Of a DNA stretch of 43,696 nucleotides, positions 32,466 through 41,283 are shown piece by piece. The notes under the pieces were generated by a model, which worked only from the letters and a program-made list of their open reading frames with translations, searched no databases and was not told the DNA's origin. The position numbers and the translations under genes are program-made. This DNA comes from Clostridiales bacterium. Its GTDB lineage: Bacteria; Bacillota; Clostridia; Christensenellales; CAG-138. Position 1 is the stretch's first letter, and each line of letters starts with the position of its first letter. The stretch lies in assembly GCA_004554165.1 (NCBI GenBank), contig SFNQ01000019.1, positions 1 through 43,696 on the forward strand. Reading direction: 5' to 3'.

Positions 32466-33609
32466 TGTTCCACTCCCTGGTCAGTCCTATGGATTCTTCG
32501 GTCGTAATCGATACGACGGCGAACACCCGGCCGTCCTTTTCGATCCAATCGCTGTATTTGTCTACGATGGCGGCATCCTTTGGAATCTTCAGGCGGGCGC
32601 TCTGCTCCGCCTCATACAGCGCCGCCTCCGCCATTTCGGGTATGGTGAGGCTGCGCTCCTGCTCCACCTGCTCCGCGCAAACCGCATCCGTTACAACCAG
32701 CGGCAGCAGGCAGTCCGTTACGGTTCGGCTTTCCACATCCCGCAGAACGTATTCCTCATAGGGAATCTCCGTTTCAAACAGGATAAGCCCGCCGATCTGC
32801 ACCGCCCGGTAGGGCATGCTCAGGCCGCTGTCCACAAGCGCCTTCTCCGTAAGCGGGCCCACCGCTTCGGACAGATAGACCACGTTTGCAAGCACGCGGC
32901 CAAAGGCCCGCACGGTGACGGGGAACTGCGACTCCTCCGTGGTAAGATCGCCCCGGATGAGCACATCGCCCGCCTGCACCATATCGCCAACGGCTACCGC
33001 AGCGCGCCCCCGCTTTGCGATAATCTCCGTCACGACGCCGCTCTTTTGCGCAACCACGTCCGCCGGGGCATCCCCCTCCGCCGCGTCGTTGACGACGGCC
33101 GTTTCCACCACCTTTACCCGCAGCACAACGCCTTCCACGGCAAGGCCAATCCAGGCGATGCGGGCATCGTAGGTACGAAGGCGCTCGTTCAGCAGGGGCA
33201 GATCCCAGCCGTAGTTTCTGGCGCCCACGGCGAGACCCTCGCTCTCAAGCGCGCGCAGCACCGTGCGCTCCGCAACGCGCGAGCAGCCGCTCACCTCGAT
33301 CACCAGGATGCGGGTCGAGGCCAGGGCGATGAGCCCCACCACCAGAAGCGTCCCGATCCAGAGCGTCTTGCGGCGGAACAGGCGGCGCAGGCTGAAAAAG
33401 GTACCCGTCTTTTCCACGATGCGGACGCGGCAGCCGCTGCGCCTGGCAAGCGCATGAAGCTTGCGAAAATCGCGGGCGCGCAGGAGCAGCTGGACCGCGC
33501 CCGGCGCCGAACGGCGAATTCCAAACAGGGAGATGCCGGCCTCACGCATGCGGTTGAGCAGCCGTTCCGTTCTTGCCCCCGTGATTTCGATTATAACACA
33601 AGCGCTCAT
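32449..33609 (-). CDS. yqfD: Sporulation protein YqfD
   Basis: A 386-residue sporulation protein of the YqfD family, SigmaE-dependent in Bacillus and needed for later stages of spore formation; its biochemical role is unknown. One membrane segment (about residues 86-106, LWIGTLLVVGLIALASTRIL) follows a basic cytoplasmic part; the rest is extracytoplasmic or intermembrane. The ATG at 33609 overlaps the yqfC stop as ATGA, so I prefer it to the ATG at 33621. Confidence 0.9.
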   Translation of the reverse strand: MSACVIIEITGARTERLLNRMREAGISLFGIRRSAPGAVQLLLRARDFRKLHALARRSGCRVRIVEKTGTFFSLRRLFRRKTLWIGTLLVVGLIALASTRILVIEVSGCSRVAERTVLRALESEGLAVGARNYGWDLPLLNERLRTYDARIAWIGLAVEGVVLRVKVVETAVVNDAAEGDAPADVVAQKSGVVTEIIAKRGRAAVAVGDMVQAGDVLIRGDLTTEESQFPVTVRAFGRVLANVVYLSEAVGPLTEKALVDSGLSMPYRAVQIGGLILFETEIPYEEYVLRDVESRTVTDCLLPLVVTDAVCAEQVEQERSLTIPEMAEAALYEAEQSARLKIPKDAAIVDKYSDWIEKDGRVFAVVSITTEESIGLTREWNIDGTQ

Positions 33610-33908
33610 GGAATGCCACATCCGCCTGCATCCTCATACCGCCAGCCGAACACGGCGCCGCGGATATAGGCGCGCTCCTGCCCAAACTCGGAGAGCTGCA
33701 GACCCCTGCCCTCAATCCGCAGCACGCCATACTCGGATTGCAGGCGGACGAGGTCGTCATTGTAGCGGATTACGCCGGCATGGTTCTCCACGAGCAGGTC
33801 GGTATTGCCGATCATGGTGACCCGGATAACGCTGCCGTCCGCATCCGCAGGCAGATCCAGCGCGCGCAGCAGCCCCTTGCGCAGTTTGTGATGCTTAGCC
33901 ATCCTCAT
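33606..33908 (-). CDS. yqfC: Sporulation protein YqfC
   Basis: A 100-residue protein of the YqfC family (Bacillus YqfC has a similar length). Features: a basic N-terminus (AKHHKLRKGLLRALDLP), IRVTMIGNTDLLVENHAGVIRYNDDLVRL, and RGLQLSEFGQERAYIRGAVFGWRYED. Its partner yqfD follows with an ATGA overlap. A SigmaE-like promoter lies just upstream, consistent with mother-cell expression. Start chosen at ATG 33908; ATG 33902 is possible. Confidence 0.88.
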   Translation of the reverse strand: MRMAKHHKLRKGLLRALDLPADADGSVIRVTMIGNTDLLVENHAGVIRYNDDLVRLQSEYGVLRIEGRGLQLSEFGQERAYIRGAVFGWRYEDAGGCGIP

Positions 33909-33928
33909 GGTCCATGCCCCCCTGCAAC

Positions 33929-33956
33929 AGAGTATGAGGACAGGACCCGCATTTAT
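33929..33956 (-). promoter_or_regulatory. Candidate SigmaE promoter of yqfC
   Basis: On the minus strand ATA (-35 core) and CATACTCT are separated by 17 bases. The Bacillus SigmaE -10 consensus is CATACANT, matched at seven of eight positions. It places transcript initiation just before the yqfC ribosome binding site. Confidence 0.45.
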
Positions 33957-33985
33957 GTGTGGCCCGGCCGAATTGCGCGTTAAGC

Positions 33986-34020
33986 AAAAGCGGGGCGCCG
34001 CAACCGCCGGCAATCCCCGC
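33986..34020 (-). terminator. Terminator of the polysaccharide operon
   Basis: GCGGGG/CCCCGC enclose a further GC-rich inner stem, followed on the minus strand by TTTTGCTT, about 20 bases after the rfbA stop. Confidence 0.65.
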
Positions 34021-34036
34021 AGCAGGCAACCCTCCC

Positions 34037-34906
34037 CTACTCCGCCGCAAGGCTCAGCAGGTATTGCCCGTAATCCGTCATGGCAAGCGCCGCGCCAAGC
34101 CGCGCCAGCTGTTCCTTTGAGATAAAGCCCCGCCGCCAGGCGATCTCCTCAACGCAGGAGATATAGTAGCCCTGCCGCGACTGCACGGCCTCCACATATT
34201 CCGCAGCCTTGAGCAGACCCTCGGCGGAGCCGGTATCCAGCCAGGCCATGCCCCGGCCAAGCAGTTCCACCCGCAGCGCGTTCATGGCCAGATAGGCGTT
34301 GTTCACCGAGGTAATCTCGATCTCTCCCCGTGGGGAGGGGCGGACGTCCTTTGCGATCTCCACAACGCGGTTGTCGTAAAAATACAGGCCCGGCACCGCA
34401 TAGTTCGATTTGGGATGCTCCGGCTTTTCCTCGATGGAGAGCACGCGCCGGCGCTCGTCAAACTCCACCACGCCGAAGGCCCGCGGGTTTTTCACCGGAT
34501 AGCCGAACACCGTCGCGCCCTCGTTGCGTTCCATGGCCGCCCGGAGCGTATCGGTCAACTCCTGCCCGTGAAACACATTGTCGCCAAGAATCAGGCAGAC
34601 GCTGTCTCCGCCGATGAATTCTTCCCCGATGAGAAAGGCGTCGGCAAGCCCCCGCGGCTCCGTCTGCACGGCGTAGCGGAAAGAAACGCCCAGCCACGTT
34701 CCGTCACCCAGAAGCCGCTCATAGGCCGGCAGGTCCTCCGGCGTTGAGATAATCAGTATGTCCCGGATGCCCGCAAGCAGCAGCACCGACAGCGGATAAT
34801 AGATCATCGGCTTGTCATAGACCGGCAAAAGCTGCTTGGACACCGCCTTTGTGGCCGGATACAGGCGCGTCCCGCGACCGCCCGCGAGGATGATTCCCTT
34901 CATCAT
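34037..34906 (-). CDS. rfbA: Glucose-1-phosphate thymidylyltransferase
   Basis: A 289-residue RfbA/RmlA enzyme producing dTDP-glucose from glucose-1-phosphate and dTTP. The nucleotide-binding start MKGIILAGGRGTRLYPATK and KQLLPVYDKPMIYYPLS are diagnostic, as are EKPEHPKSNYAVPGLYFYD and WLDTGSAEGL. AGGAGGGAG precedes the double ATG. It is the last gene of the polysaccharide operon and feeds RfbB. Confidence 0.96.
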   Translation of the reverse strand: MMKGIILAGGRGTRLYPATKAVSKQLLPVYDKPMIYYPLSVLLLAGIRDILIISTPEDLPAYERLLGDGTWLGVSFRYAVQTEPRGLADAFLIGEEFIGGDSVCLILGDNVFHGQELTDTLRAAMERNEGATVFGYPVKNPRAFGVVEFDERRRVLSIEEKPEHPKSNYAVPGLYFYDNRVVEIAKDVRPSPRGEIEITSVNNAYLAMNALRVELLGRGMAWLDTGSAEGLLKAAEYVEAVQSRQGYYISCVEEIAWRRGFISKEQLARLGAALAMTDYGQYLLSLAAE

Positions 34907-34930
34907 GGCTCCCTCCTGAGTGTTTCCGGC

Positions 34931-36046
34931 TCAGCCGGTGATGATACGGCAGATACGATCCACCTCGGCAAGCGGCAGATCGGGATACAGCGGCAGCGTC
35001 AGCACATGCGCCGCCGCATAATCCGCGTTTGGCGTATGTCCGCAATCCAGAGTATCCCTGTAGCAGGCGAAGGTGTTCGTGGCCGGATAGAAGTATTTCC
35101 GCGCAAAAACCTGTTCCGCGGCAAGCGCTGCCGCAACTCCGTCGCGATCCAGCCGGAACCCGTCAAACAGGACCGGAAAATAGGCATGGTTGCTCTCTAC
35201 GCCCGGCTGCGGCGCGCATAGCGCGATGCCGGGTACGCCGGACAGGCGCTCCCTGTACCGCGCGGCAACGGCAGCGCGCAAACTCGTATTCTCATCGAGA
35301 TGTCGCAGGCCGCACAGGCCCATGGCCGCCTGAAATTCGTTCATCTTGGCGTTGCCGCCCGGGCACTCGTAGCGGTCCTCGCCCCCCATGAGGCCGAAGT
35401 TCTTCTCCCCGTCCAGAAGGCGCCCGTAGACCTCGTCCCGGAAGCAGACGCAGCCGCCCTCGATGGTGTGGAACACCTTTGTGGCGTGGAAGCTGAACAT
35501 GGAAAGATCGCCAAAAGCGGCGACGCCGGTTCCGTTCAGCCGCTCGCCGAAGGCATGCGCCGCATCGTAAACCAGCTTCAGTCCATGCGCATCCGCAATC
35601 TGCCGGATACGCTCCACGTCGCAGAGATTGCCGTACACATGCACGGGCAGGATGGCCACGGTCTTTTCCGTAATCAGGCCTTCCAGCTGCTCCGGGTCCA
35701 TGGTGTAATCGGACAGGCGGATATCGCAGAACACCGGGGTAAGTCCGGCGCGAACGATGGCATGGGTGGTGGAGGCAAAGGTAAAGGGCGTGGTGATGAC
35801 CTGGCCGCCCGCGGGCAGGCGCAGCGCGCGCAGCGCCGCCTCCAGCGCCAGATGCCCGTTGGCAAACAGCGTCACATGGGGCGTCTCCAGCTTTTCCGCC
35901 AGCGCCTGCTCCAGCGCCCGGTGTTTTTCCCCCATATTGGTCAGCCAGCGGCTTTCCCAGATATCCCGGATTTCCGCAAGGTATTCCTCAAAGGGCGGCA
36001 GCGAGGAACGGGTAACGAAAATGGGCCGGTGTTGCTGCTCCATCAT
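34931..36046 (-). CDS. DegT/DnrJ/EryC1 family sugar aminotransferase
   Basis: A 371-residue pyridoxal-phosphate aminotransferase of nucleotide-sugar type. The catalytic lysine lies in MFSFHATKVFHTIEGG, and the cofactor-binding aspartate in KLVYDAAHAFGE. VIAT-like TTPFTFASTTHAIVRAGLTPVF is typical. It probably aminates a dTDP-4-keto (or 3-keto)-6-deoxyhexose made by RfbA and RfbB, giving for example dTDP-viosamine or a 3-amino sugar; glutamate would be the donor. Its ATG overlaps the preceding stop as ATGA. Exact regiochemistry is undetermined. Confidence 0.9.
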   Translation of the reverse strand: MMEQQHRPIFVTRSSLPPFEEYLAEIRDIWESRWLTNMGEKHRALEQALAEKLETPHVTLFANGHLALEAALRALRLPAGGQVITTPFTFASTTHAIVRAGLTPVFCDIRLSDYTMDPEQLEGLITEKTVAILPVHVYGNLCDVERIRQIADAHGLKLVYDAAHAFGERLNGTGVAAFGDLSMFSFHATKVFHTIEGGCVCFRDEVYGRLLDGEKNFGLMGGEDRYECPGGNAKMNEFQAAMGLCGLRHLDENTSLRAAVAARYRERLSGVPGIALCAPQPGVESNHAYFPVLFDGFRLDRDGVAAALAAEQVFARKYFYPATNTFACYRDTLDCGHTPNADYAAAHVLTLPLYPDLPLAEVDRICRIITG

Positions 36047-37071
36047 GCTTCTCCCCCGCTCTGCTGCGCGGCCGGAAGCCCGAGAATGGCGGCAAAGCGC
36101 TTCTGCGCCATCTCCGCGCGGATGTCGAGAAAGAGCTTTTCGCAATCGTACTCCGGCCGGTACCCCAGCAGCTCCCGGGCCTCGGTGACGTCGTAGATCT
36201 GCCCGCCGCCATCCGGCTTTTCCGGGCAGTAGACGATATCGGAGGGCTTGTCCGGCGGGCAGAATACCTTTGCAATGGTGCGAACCTGCTGCTCCTGCGT
36301 AACGGGCATGCCGCTGCTGCCGTTGAACAGGCCCCGCTCCAGATTGGCCTCGATACAGCGGCACATCATCTGCGCAAGATCCTTGACATATACCATATCC
36401 TTGCGGTAGCCTGGATCGCCCCAGATCTCCAGCGGCTGGCCCGCAATGGCCCTGTCGATCATAACGTACAGGGGGCGCTTGACCAGACTGCCGTTTTTCC
36501 AGATATAGGGATTTGAGTTGTAGGCGTAGATGTTCGGCAGGCGGAACACGAATTTTTTCAGGCCGTATTTCTGATAATAATGCTCCATCATCTCAATGGC
36601 GGTATTCTTGGCGATGACATACATTGCGTGGTCATCCGTGTAGCTGAAGCTGGGCTTCCAGCCGGCCTGAATGGGCTCCGCCGAGTCGAAGTAATCCTTC
36701 ATGTCGTAATTGGTCTGGGTAAACAGCAGCCGGTCCGCACCCACGCGGCGGCAGTATTCGAGAACGTTGTACATGCCGAACACATTGGTGTTCAGCTGGT
36801 TGTAGCCATCCTGTCCGCCAGCGCGAATGGGAAGCTGCGCCGCCATCATGACGACGGCATGGACATCCCTTTGGGGCAGCGCGGAAAAGTCCTCTGCCCG
36901 CGTCACGTCCACCGGCACATAGGGCAGACCGAAAACGCCGGAAAGATCGTCCTTCCGCCGGCCGGAGGCCACAACTTCGTACCGGCCCCGCTTTGCAAAG
37001 TATTCCTTCGCGTAATCGGTCACATAGACCCCCACCTGACCGGTTGCGCCAAAGATGATGATTTTTTTCAT
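36043..37071 (-). CDS. NAD-dependent sugar epimerase/dehydratase family protein
   Basis: A 342-residue extended short-chain dehydrogenase. The NAD-binding motif is GATGQVG (residues 9-15), and the active-site Tyr-x-x-x-Lys is YVIAK near residues 152-156, with the Ser/Thr position in FTQTNYD. It modifies a nucleotide sugar; whether it is an epimerase, reductase or dehydratase cannot be told. It overlaps the aminotransferase gene by four bases, so they likely act on the same or consecutive intermediates. Confidence 0.87.
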   Translation of the reverse strand: MKKIIIFGATGQVGVYVTDYAKEYFAKRGRYEVVASGRRKDDLSGVFGLPYVPVDVTRAEDFSALPQRDVHAVVMMAAQLPIRAGGQDGYNQLNTNVFGMYNVLEYCRRVGADRLLFTQTNYDMKDYFDSAEPIQAGWKPSFSYTDDHAMYVIAKNTAIEMMEHYYQKYGLKKFVFRLPNIYAYNSNPYIWKNGSLVKRPLYVMIDRAIAGQPLEIWGDPGYRKDMVYVKDLAQMMCRCIEANLERGLFNGSSGMPVTQEQQVRTIAKVFCPPDKPSDIVYCPEKPDGGGQIYDVTEARELLGYRPEYDCEKLFLDIRAEMAQKRFAAILGLPAAQQSGGEA

Positions 37072-37095
37072 AAAGCGTCCCTCCGTCGCCCGCCG

Positions 37096-37800
37096 CTAGA
37101 GCAGGCTGAATCTTGTCAAAAGCCCGCGGGTTTCCTCTTTGGAGTTGAACATCAGTACATCGAGGATGGAAAGGTTTGGCACGAACTCCCCCCCGCCGAA
37201 CTGGCGGTAGCGGATTGTATCATCCGCACGCAGAAAGCGGAGCCGGATCCCGCGCTCCAAAAAGCGTTCCTGCTCATAGAGCGCCGTACCGCCGATGGGG
37301 TTCCAATACTCCGCAGCGCCCAGCCTCGTACAGATATCCAGAATTTTATCCTGGCCCCGCAGCGCGTCGTCCTTATCCAGTTCCGATGATAACACAAGTT
37401 TGGTGCCAATGTCCAAATAATCCATCACCCTGCGGATGGAATGGGTCACAAAATCGGCAAGGTTTCTTCCCTCATAGCGCATGCATTCCTGCACCAGCGG
37501 AAAGCAGCGCGAAAACTCCGGCGCCCTGCCATAGGCCTGCGCAATGGTGCGAAGCTGCTTTTCCGCGGCCTCGGGATCGTTTGTCAGAGCCACCTCGTTA
37601 ATCCGCTGGTTCTGGCTGGCGCCGCGCATCTGAACGTTGAAATACCTCGGTTCCCCGTCCACGAGGATACGGTTGCGGTTGATCCAGCCCCGGTTGATGT
37701 AATTCACATCGTCAAAAACCACGAAGCAGTCCACCCCGTTGAGCAGCTGCCAGTAGCCGATATAGGGAAACAGATAGGGCTGCATGATGGCCAGTTTCAT
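37096..37800 (-). CDS. WbqC-like family protein
   Basis: A 234-residue protein of the WbqC family. The start MKLAIMQPYLFPYIGYWQLL and DCFVVFDDVNYINRGWINRN are unmistakable for the family. WbqC proteins occur in O-antigen and amino-sugar loci, and their precise reaction is not established to my knowledge. It overlaps the flippase gene by four bases. Cytoplasmic, no membrane segment. In this operon it may act on the amino group introduced by the DegT enzyme (inference). Confidence 0.88.
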   Translation of the reverse strand: MKLAIMQPYLFPYIGYWQLLNGVDCFVVFDDVNYINRGWINRNRILVDGEPRYFNVQMRGASQNQRINEVALTNDPEAAEKQLRTIAQAYGRAPEFSRCFPLVQECMRYEGRNLADFVTHSIRRVMDYLDIGTKLVLSSELDKDDALRGQDKILDICTRLGAAEYWNPIGGTALYEQERFLERGIRLRFLRADDTIRYRQFGGGEFVPNLSILDVLMFNSKEETRGLLTRFSLL

Positions 37801-39326
37801 GATCTCTCCCGCTTTCTGCGAAGGTAGCCCTTCGCGATATCGATGATGTAGCGGTAGCTCTCCATTCGCGTCAGCCGGGAAAGGCCGAGATAGAAGGCCG
37901 CGCCCACAAGAATCTGCACGATGAGCAGGGGCAGCAGCGGCAGCGGCAGCAGCCCCGCCAGATAGACCGCGCCGCTCATGGCAGCGCCCAGCGCCAGCGT
38001 GGGAAAAATATCCCGAAGCTCCTGAAGCAGGCCGTAGCCGAACAGCGCCCTGTTGTACCAGGCGTTGATCACCAGCGCCATCAGGGAGAACACCAGCGTC
38101 CCGGCGGCAATGGCGAGCACGCTGTCAAAGAAGATCACGCTTGCCGCAAGCACCGACAGGCCCACCGCCTTTTTCACGATCTCCAGCCGAAGATAGATAT
38201 CGCTGCGTCCCAGGGCGATCACAGGCTGGAGGTTTGCCGTATGGATGGGGTACAGCAGGCAGTTGAAGCAGGCGATCCGCAAAAAGGGCACGGCGGGCAG
38301 CCATTTGTCCGTCAGCAGCAGCCGCACCACCGGCTCCGCCACGGTTGCAAGCCCCAGCAGCAGCGGGCACATGAGGTAGACGCCCACCCGGATGGAGCGC
38401 CGCGTCAGCTGGCGGACCCGCTCCCGGTCGTCCTGCACGTTGGCAATCGCCGGGAAAATCACCGAGGAGATGGAGGAGTTGATGTTCAGCACGATCAGCT
38501 CCGGAAAATGCTTGCCCTTGTCATAAAACGCAAGGTCCGCCTCGCTGTACTTTTTGCCAATGATGAGGCTGCGCAGGTTGTTGTACACGGCCTCCAGCAG
38601 CGAGGAAGCCAGCATTTTCCAGCCGTAGGACACCAGCCCCTTCATGCGCTCCAGGGAAAACATCCGCTTCGGCCGCCATTCGATGGAGAAGAAGAGCACC
38701 ACCGTATCGATCAGGCTGTTGGTCAGATACTGCGCCACAAGGGCCCAAACGCCAAACCCGAGGCAGGCCATGGCAATGCCCGCCGCTGCGGAAACCACCG
38801 TGCCGAAAATGGTGGCGCGGAAGAACTTCCGGAAGGCCATGCGCTTTGAGACATAGGCCCGCTGCACCGAATTGACGCTGGAGAGCAGCAGGCGCACGCC
38901 CAGCACCCGAATCACCGGCCCCAGCAGACCGTTGCCGTAAAAATTCGCGATCAGCGGCGCCGAAAGGAACAGCCCGGCGTACAGCACGGCGGCGATGCCC
39001 AGGCTGAAATAGAAAATGGAGGAAAAATCCAGATCGTCGGCCTCCTTTTTCTGCACCAGCGCGTTTCCGAAGCCGGAGGTAACAAAAACCTCGCAGATGG
39101 AAATGAAGATTGAAACGATGGAGATAATGCCGTAATCGTCCGGTGCCAGCAGCCGCGCCAGAACGATGGACACCACCGCGGTGACGCCCTGCGCCAGAAT
39201 ACGCTCCGCATAGGTCCAGAACAGACCCGAGGTCACCTTGCCGCGCAGCGTACCCTTCTCCCCCTGTCCGGGCGCGCCGCTGCTCTGCGGCTCCTGCCCG
39301 GGCGTGTTGTTGTCCTTATGCTCCAT
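37797..39326 (-). CDS. Wzx-type polysaccharide/lipid-linked oligosaccharide flippase
   Basis: A 509-residue integral membrane protein with about 14 predicted helices, of the MATE/MOP superfamily polysaccharide-synthesis branch (WzxC-like). The segment SGLFWTYAERILAQGVTAVVSIVLARLL at residues 33-60 is typical, as is the extended linker before it (basic/charged N-terminus). It would flip an undecaprenyl-linked repeat unit to the outer face of the membrane. Co-transcription with the sugar-nucleotide genes supports this. Confidence 0.9.
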   Translation of the reverse strand: MEHKDNNTPGQEPQSSGAPGQGEKGTLRGKVTSGLFWTYAERILAQGVTAVVSIVLARLLAPDDYGIISIVSIFISICEVFVTSGFGNALVQKKEADDLDFSSIFYFSLGIAAVLYAGLFLSAPLIANFYGNGLLGPVIRVLGVRLLLSSVNSVQRAYVSKRMAFRKFFRATIFGTVVSAAAGIAMACLGFGVWALVAQYLTNSLIDTVVLFFSIEWRPKRMFSLERMKGLVSYGWKMLASSLLEAVYNNLRSLIIGKKYSEADLAFYDKGKHFPELIVLNINSSISSVIFPAIANVQDDRERVRQLTRRSIRVGVYLMCPLLLGLATVAEPVVRLLLTDKWLPAVPFLRIACFNCLLYPIHTANLQPVIALGRSDIYLRLEIVKKAVGLSVLAASVIFFDSVLAIAAGTLVFSLMALVINAWYNRALFGYGLLQELRDIFPTLALGAAMSGAVYLAGLLPLPLLPLLIVQILVGAAFYLGLSRLTRMESYRYIIDIAKGYLRRKRERS

Positions 39327-39335
39327 GAATCCCCT

Positions 39336-40358
39336 TTACCGCCCGCCGTACATCCGCTGGTAATACGCGCGGTATTCGCCGCTGACGATCTGCTCCCACC
39401 AGTCGCGGTGCGCAAGATACCAGTCGATGGTCTTTTCAAGCCCCTCCGCAAAGCGCGTTTCGGGCAGCCAGCCCAGCTCCCGGTGAATCTTTGCCGGGTC
39501 GATGGCGTAGCGCAGGTCGTGTCCGGCGCGGTCCTTCACAAAGGTGATGAGCGTTTCGCTCTTGTGAAGGCAGGCGAGGATCCGGCGGACGATGTCGATG
39601 TTCCGCATCTCGTTGTGGCCGCCGATGTTGTACACCTGGCCCGCCCGTCCCCTGTGCAGAATGAGGTCGATGGCCTTGCAGTGATCCGCAACATACAGCC
39701 AGTCGCGCACGTTTTCGCCCGTTCCGTAGACCGGGAGGGGCCTGTCCGCCAGCGCGTTGGCAATCATGAGCGGGATGAGCTTCTCCGGAAACTGATAGGG
39801 GCCGTAGTTGTTGGAGCAGCGCGAGATGCTCGCCGGCAGGCCATAGGTGCGCACATACGCCTGCACCAGCAGATCCGCCGCGGCCTTCGAGGCCGAATAC
39901 GGGCTGGAGGCGCACAGGGGCGTTTCCTCGGTAAACAGCAGCTCCGGCCGGTCCAGCGGCAGGTCTCCGTAGACCTCGTCCGTGGAAACCTGATGGAAGC
40001 GCTCCACGCCGTACTGGCGGCAGGCGTCCATGAGGTTCTGCGTGCCGAGAATGTTGGTTTCGAGGAATACGCCGGGGCTTTCGATGGCGCGATCCACGTG
40101 GGTTTCCGCCGCGAAGTTGACCACATACTCCGGCCGTTCCTCCTGAAACAGGGCAAAAACCGCCTCCCGATCGGTCACCGACCCGCGGACAAAGCGGAAG
40201 TTTTCCCGCTCCATTACACCCGCAAGCGTCGAGAGGTTCCCCGCGTAGGTCAGCGCGTCCAGGCAGACGATGCGCGCCTGCGGATACCGCTCCAGCAGAT
40301 GAAAAATGAAGTTGCTGCCGATGAATCCGGCGCCGCCGGTCACAAGATAAGTCGTCAT
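39336..40358 (-). CDS. rfbB: dTDP-glucose 4,6-dehydratase
   Basis: A 340-residue RfbB/RmlB that converts dTDP-glucose to dTDP-4-keto-6-deoxyglucose. The NAD-binding motif TGGAGFIGSNF lies at the N-terminus; the active site Tyr/Lys is YSASKAAAD and HQVSTDEVYGDL carries the catalytic Thr-Asp-Glu. NYGPYQFPEKLIPLMI is conserved in the family. I take the ATG at 40358; an in-frame GTG at 40376 overlaps the preceding stop. Neither RmlC nor RmlD is encoded nearby. Confidence 0.96.
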   Translation of the reverse strand: MTTYLVTGGAGFIGSNFIFHLLERYPQARIVCLDALTYAGNLSTLAGVMERENFRFVRGSVTDREAVFALFQEERPEYVVNFAAETHVDRAIESPGVFLETNILGTQNLMDACRQYGVERFHQVSTDEVYGDLPLDRPELLFTEETPLCASSPYSASKAAADLLVQAYVRTYGLPASISRCSNNYGPYQFPEKLIPLMIANALADRPLPVYGTGENVRDWLYVADHCKAIDLILHRGRAGQVYNIGGHNEMRNIDIVRRILACLHKSETLITFVKDRAGHDLRYAIDPAKIHRELGWLPETRFAEGLEKTIDWYLAHRDWWEQIVSGEYRAYYQRMYGGR

Positions 40359-40372
40359 CCGTTTCCCGCCTT

Positions 40373-40993
40373 TCACTTCTCTGCGGTTTTCGTTCTTTCT
40401 CTCTGGCCCGTGCCGCCCTCGACCACGCCGCGGCGGCCGAGAACGCTGCCCACCGTCAGCAGGATGCAGCGGCAGTCAAAGAGGAAGCCGATGTTCGCCG
40501 CGTATTCGCCGTCCAGCCGGGCCTTCTCGGCGATCTCCAGCTCGTCCCTGCCGTTGACCTGCGCCCAGCCCGTGAGTCCCTGCGGAACGTCGTTGGCGCC
40601 GCAGGCGTCCCGGGCGGCAATGAGGTCAAACTGGTTCCAGAGCGCGGGCCGCGGGCCCACAAAGGACATGTCCCCCAAAAGAATGTTGATCAGCTGCGGC
40701 AGCTCGTCCAGACTGGTTTTGCGCAGAAACCGCCCGGATTTCGTAATCCAGCGCTCCGGCTCGGCAAGCAGGTGCGTTGGCACGTCGCGGGGGGTATCGC
40801 TGCGCATGGTGCGAAATTTCAGTATGAAAAAATAGCGCTTCCCCCTGCCGACCCGCTTTTGCCGGAAAAAGACGGGGCCGGGAGAATCCAGCTTGATCCA
40901 CAGGCACAGGGCAAACAGCAGCGGCGCAAGCAGCAGCAGGAAAAGCAAGGAAAAGACAAGATCAAGCGCGCGCTTGAAAAACAGAACATACAT
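40373..40993 (-). CDS. Initiating sugar-1-phosphate transferase (bacterial sugar transferase family)
   Basis: A 206-residue monotopic membrane phosphoglycosyltransferase (PF02397) that transfers a sugar-1-phosphate to undecaprenyl phosphate to begin repeat-unit assembly. The re-entrant hydrophobic segment (about residues 8-33) precedes PGPVFFRQKRVGRGKRYFFILKFRTM, and the catalytic Asp-Glu is in TSLDELPQLINIL, with GPRPAL. It is the first gene of the polysaccharide operon. ATG at 40993 chosen; GGAGTAG lies about 11 bases upstream. Confidence 0.94.
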   Translation of the reverse strand: MYVLFFKRALDLVFSLLFLLLLAPLLFALCLWIKLDSPGPVFFRQKRVGRGKRYFFILKFRTMRSDTPRDVPTHLLAEPERWITKSGRFLRKTSLDELPQLINILLGDMSFVGPRPALWNQFDLIAARDACGANDVPQGLTGWAQVNGRDELEIAEKARLDGEYAANIGFLFDCRCILLTVGSVLGRRGVVEGGTGQRERTKTAEK

Positions 40994-41121
40994 ACGGTTC
41001 AACTACTCCAATACAGCGTTCCGTCCGCCGGGCGACAGGGCACGGCATACGCCCGGAGAATCCCGCAGCCGGGCGGGATGCCCCGAGCCGCCCCCGCGGA
41101 AAGCGGCGCGGAATCACCGCT

Positions 41122-41150
41122 ATTATACGTCAAATCATACATACAGTCAA
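41122..41150 (-). promoter_or_regulatory. SigmaA promoter of the polysaccharide operon
   Basis: TTGACT and consensus TATAAT are 17 bases apart on the minus strand. The inferred start near 41115 gives a GC-rich leader of about 120 bases before the sugar transferase. Confidence 0.75.
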
Positions 41151-41197
41151 CAAAGCCAGACACCGCAATTCGGGAGAATCCGGGTCCTTTCCGCCGC

Positions 41198-41225
41198 GGA
41201 TAAAAAGTGGACCGCTGGCAAAGAT
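41198..41225 (+). promoter_or_regulatory. Possible SigmaF/SigmaG promoter of sigG
   Basis: GGATA (41198-41202) and GGCAAAGAT (41217-41225) resemble the forespore sigma -35 GYATA and SigmaF -10 GGNNANANT, but the 14-base spacing is short. In Bacillus sigG is transcribed by SigmaF and SigmaG, which motivates the reading. Confidence 0.25.
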
Positions 41226-41283
41226 AAACGTATTCGACCGGGCGGCTTTGGACGCCGGGAAACTACGGGAGGTCCGATGGCAC

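Larger units (their letters stand above)
41003..41283. other. Divergent intergenic region between the polysaccharide operon and sigG
   Basis: No gene is seen. It carries the SigmaA promoter of the polysaccharide operon on the minus strand and a possible forespore promoter of sigG on the plus strand. Confidence 0.6.
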
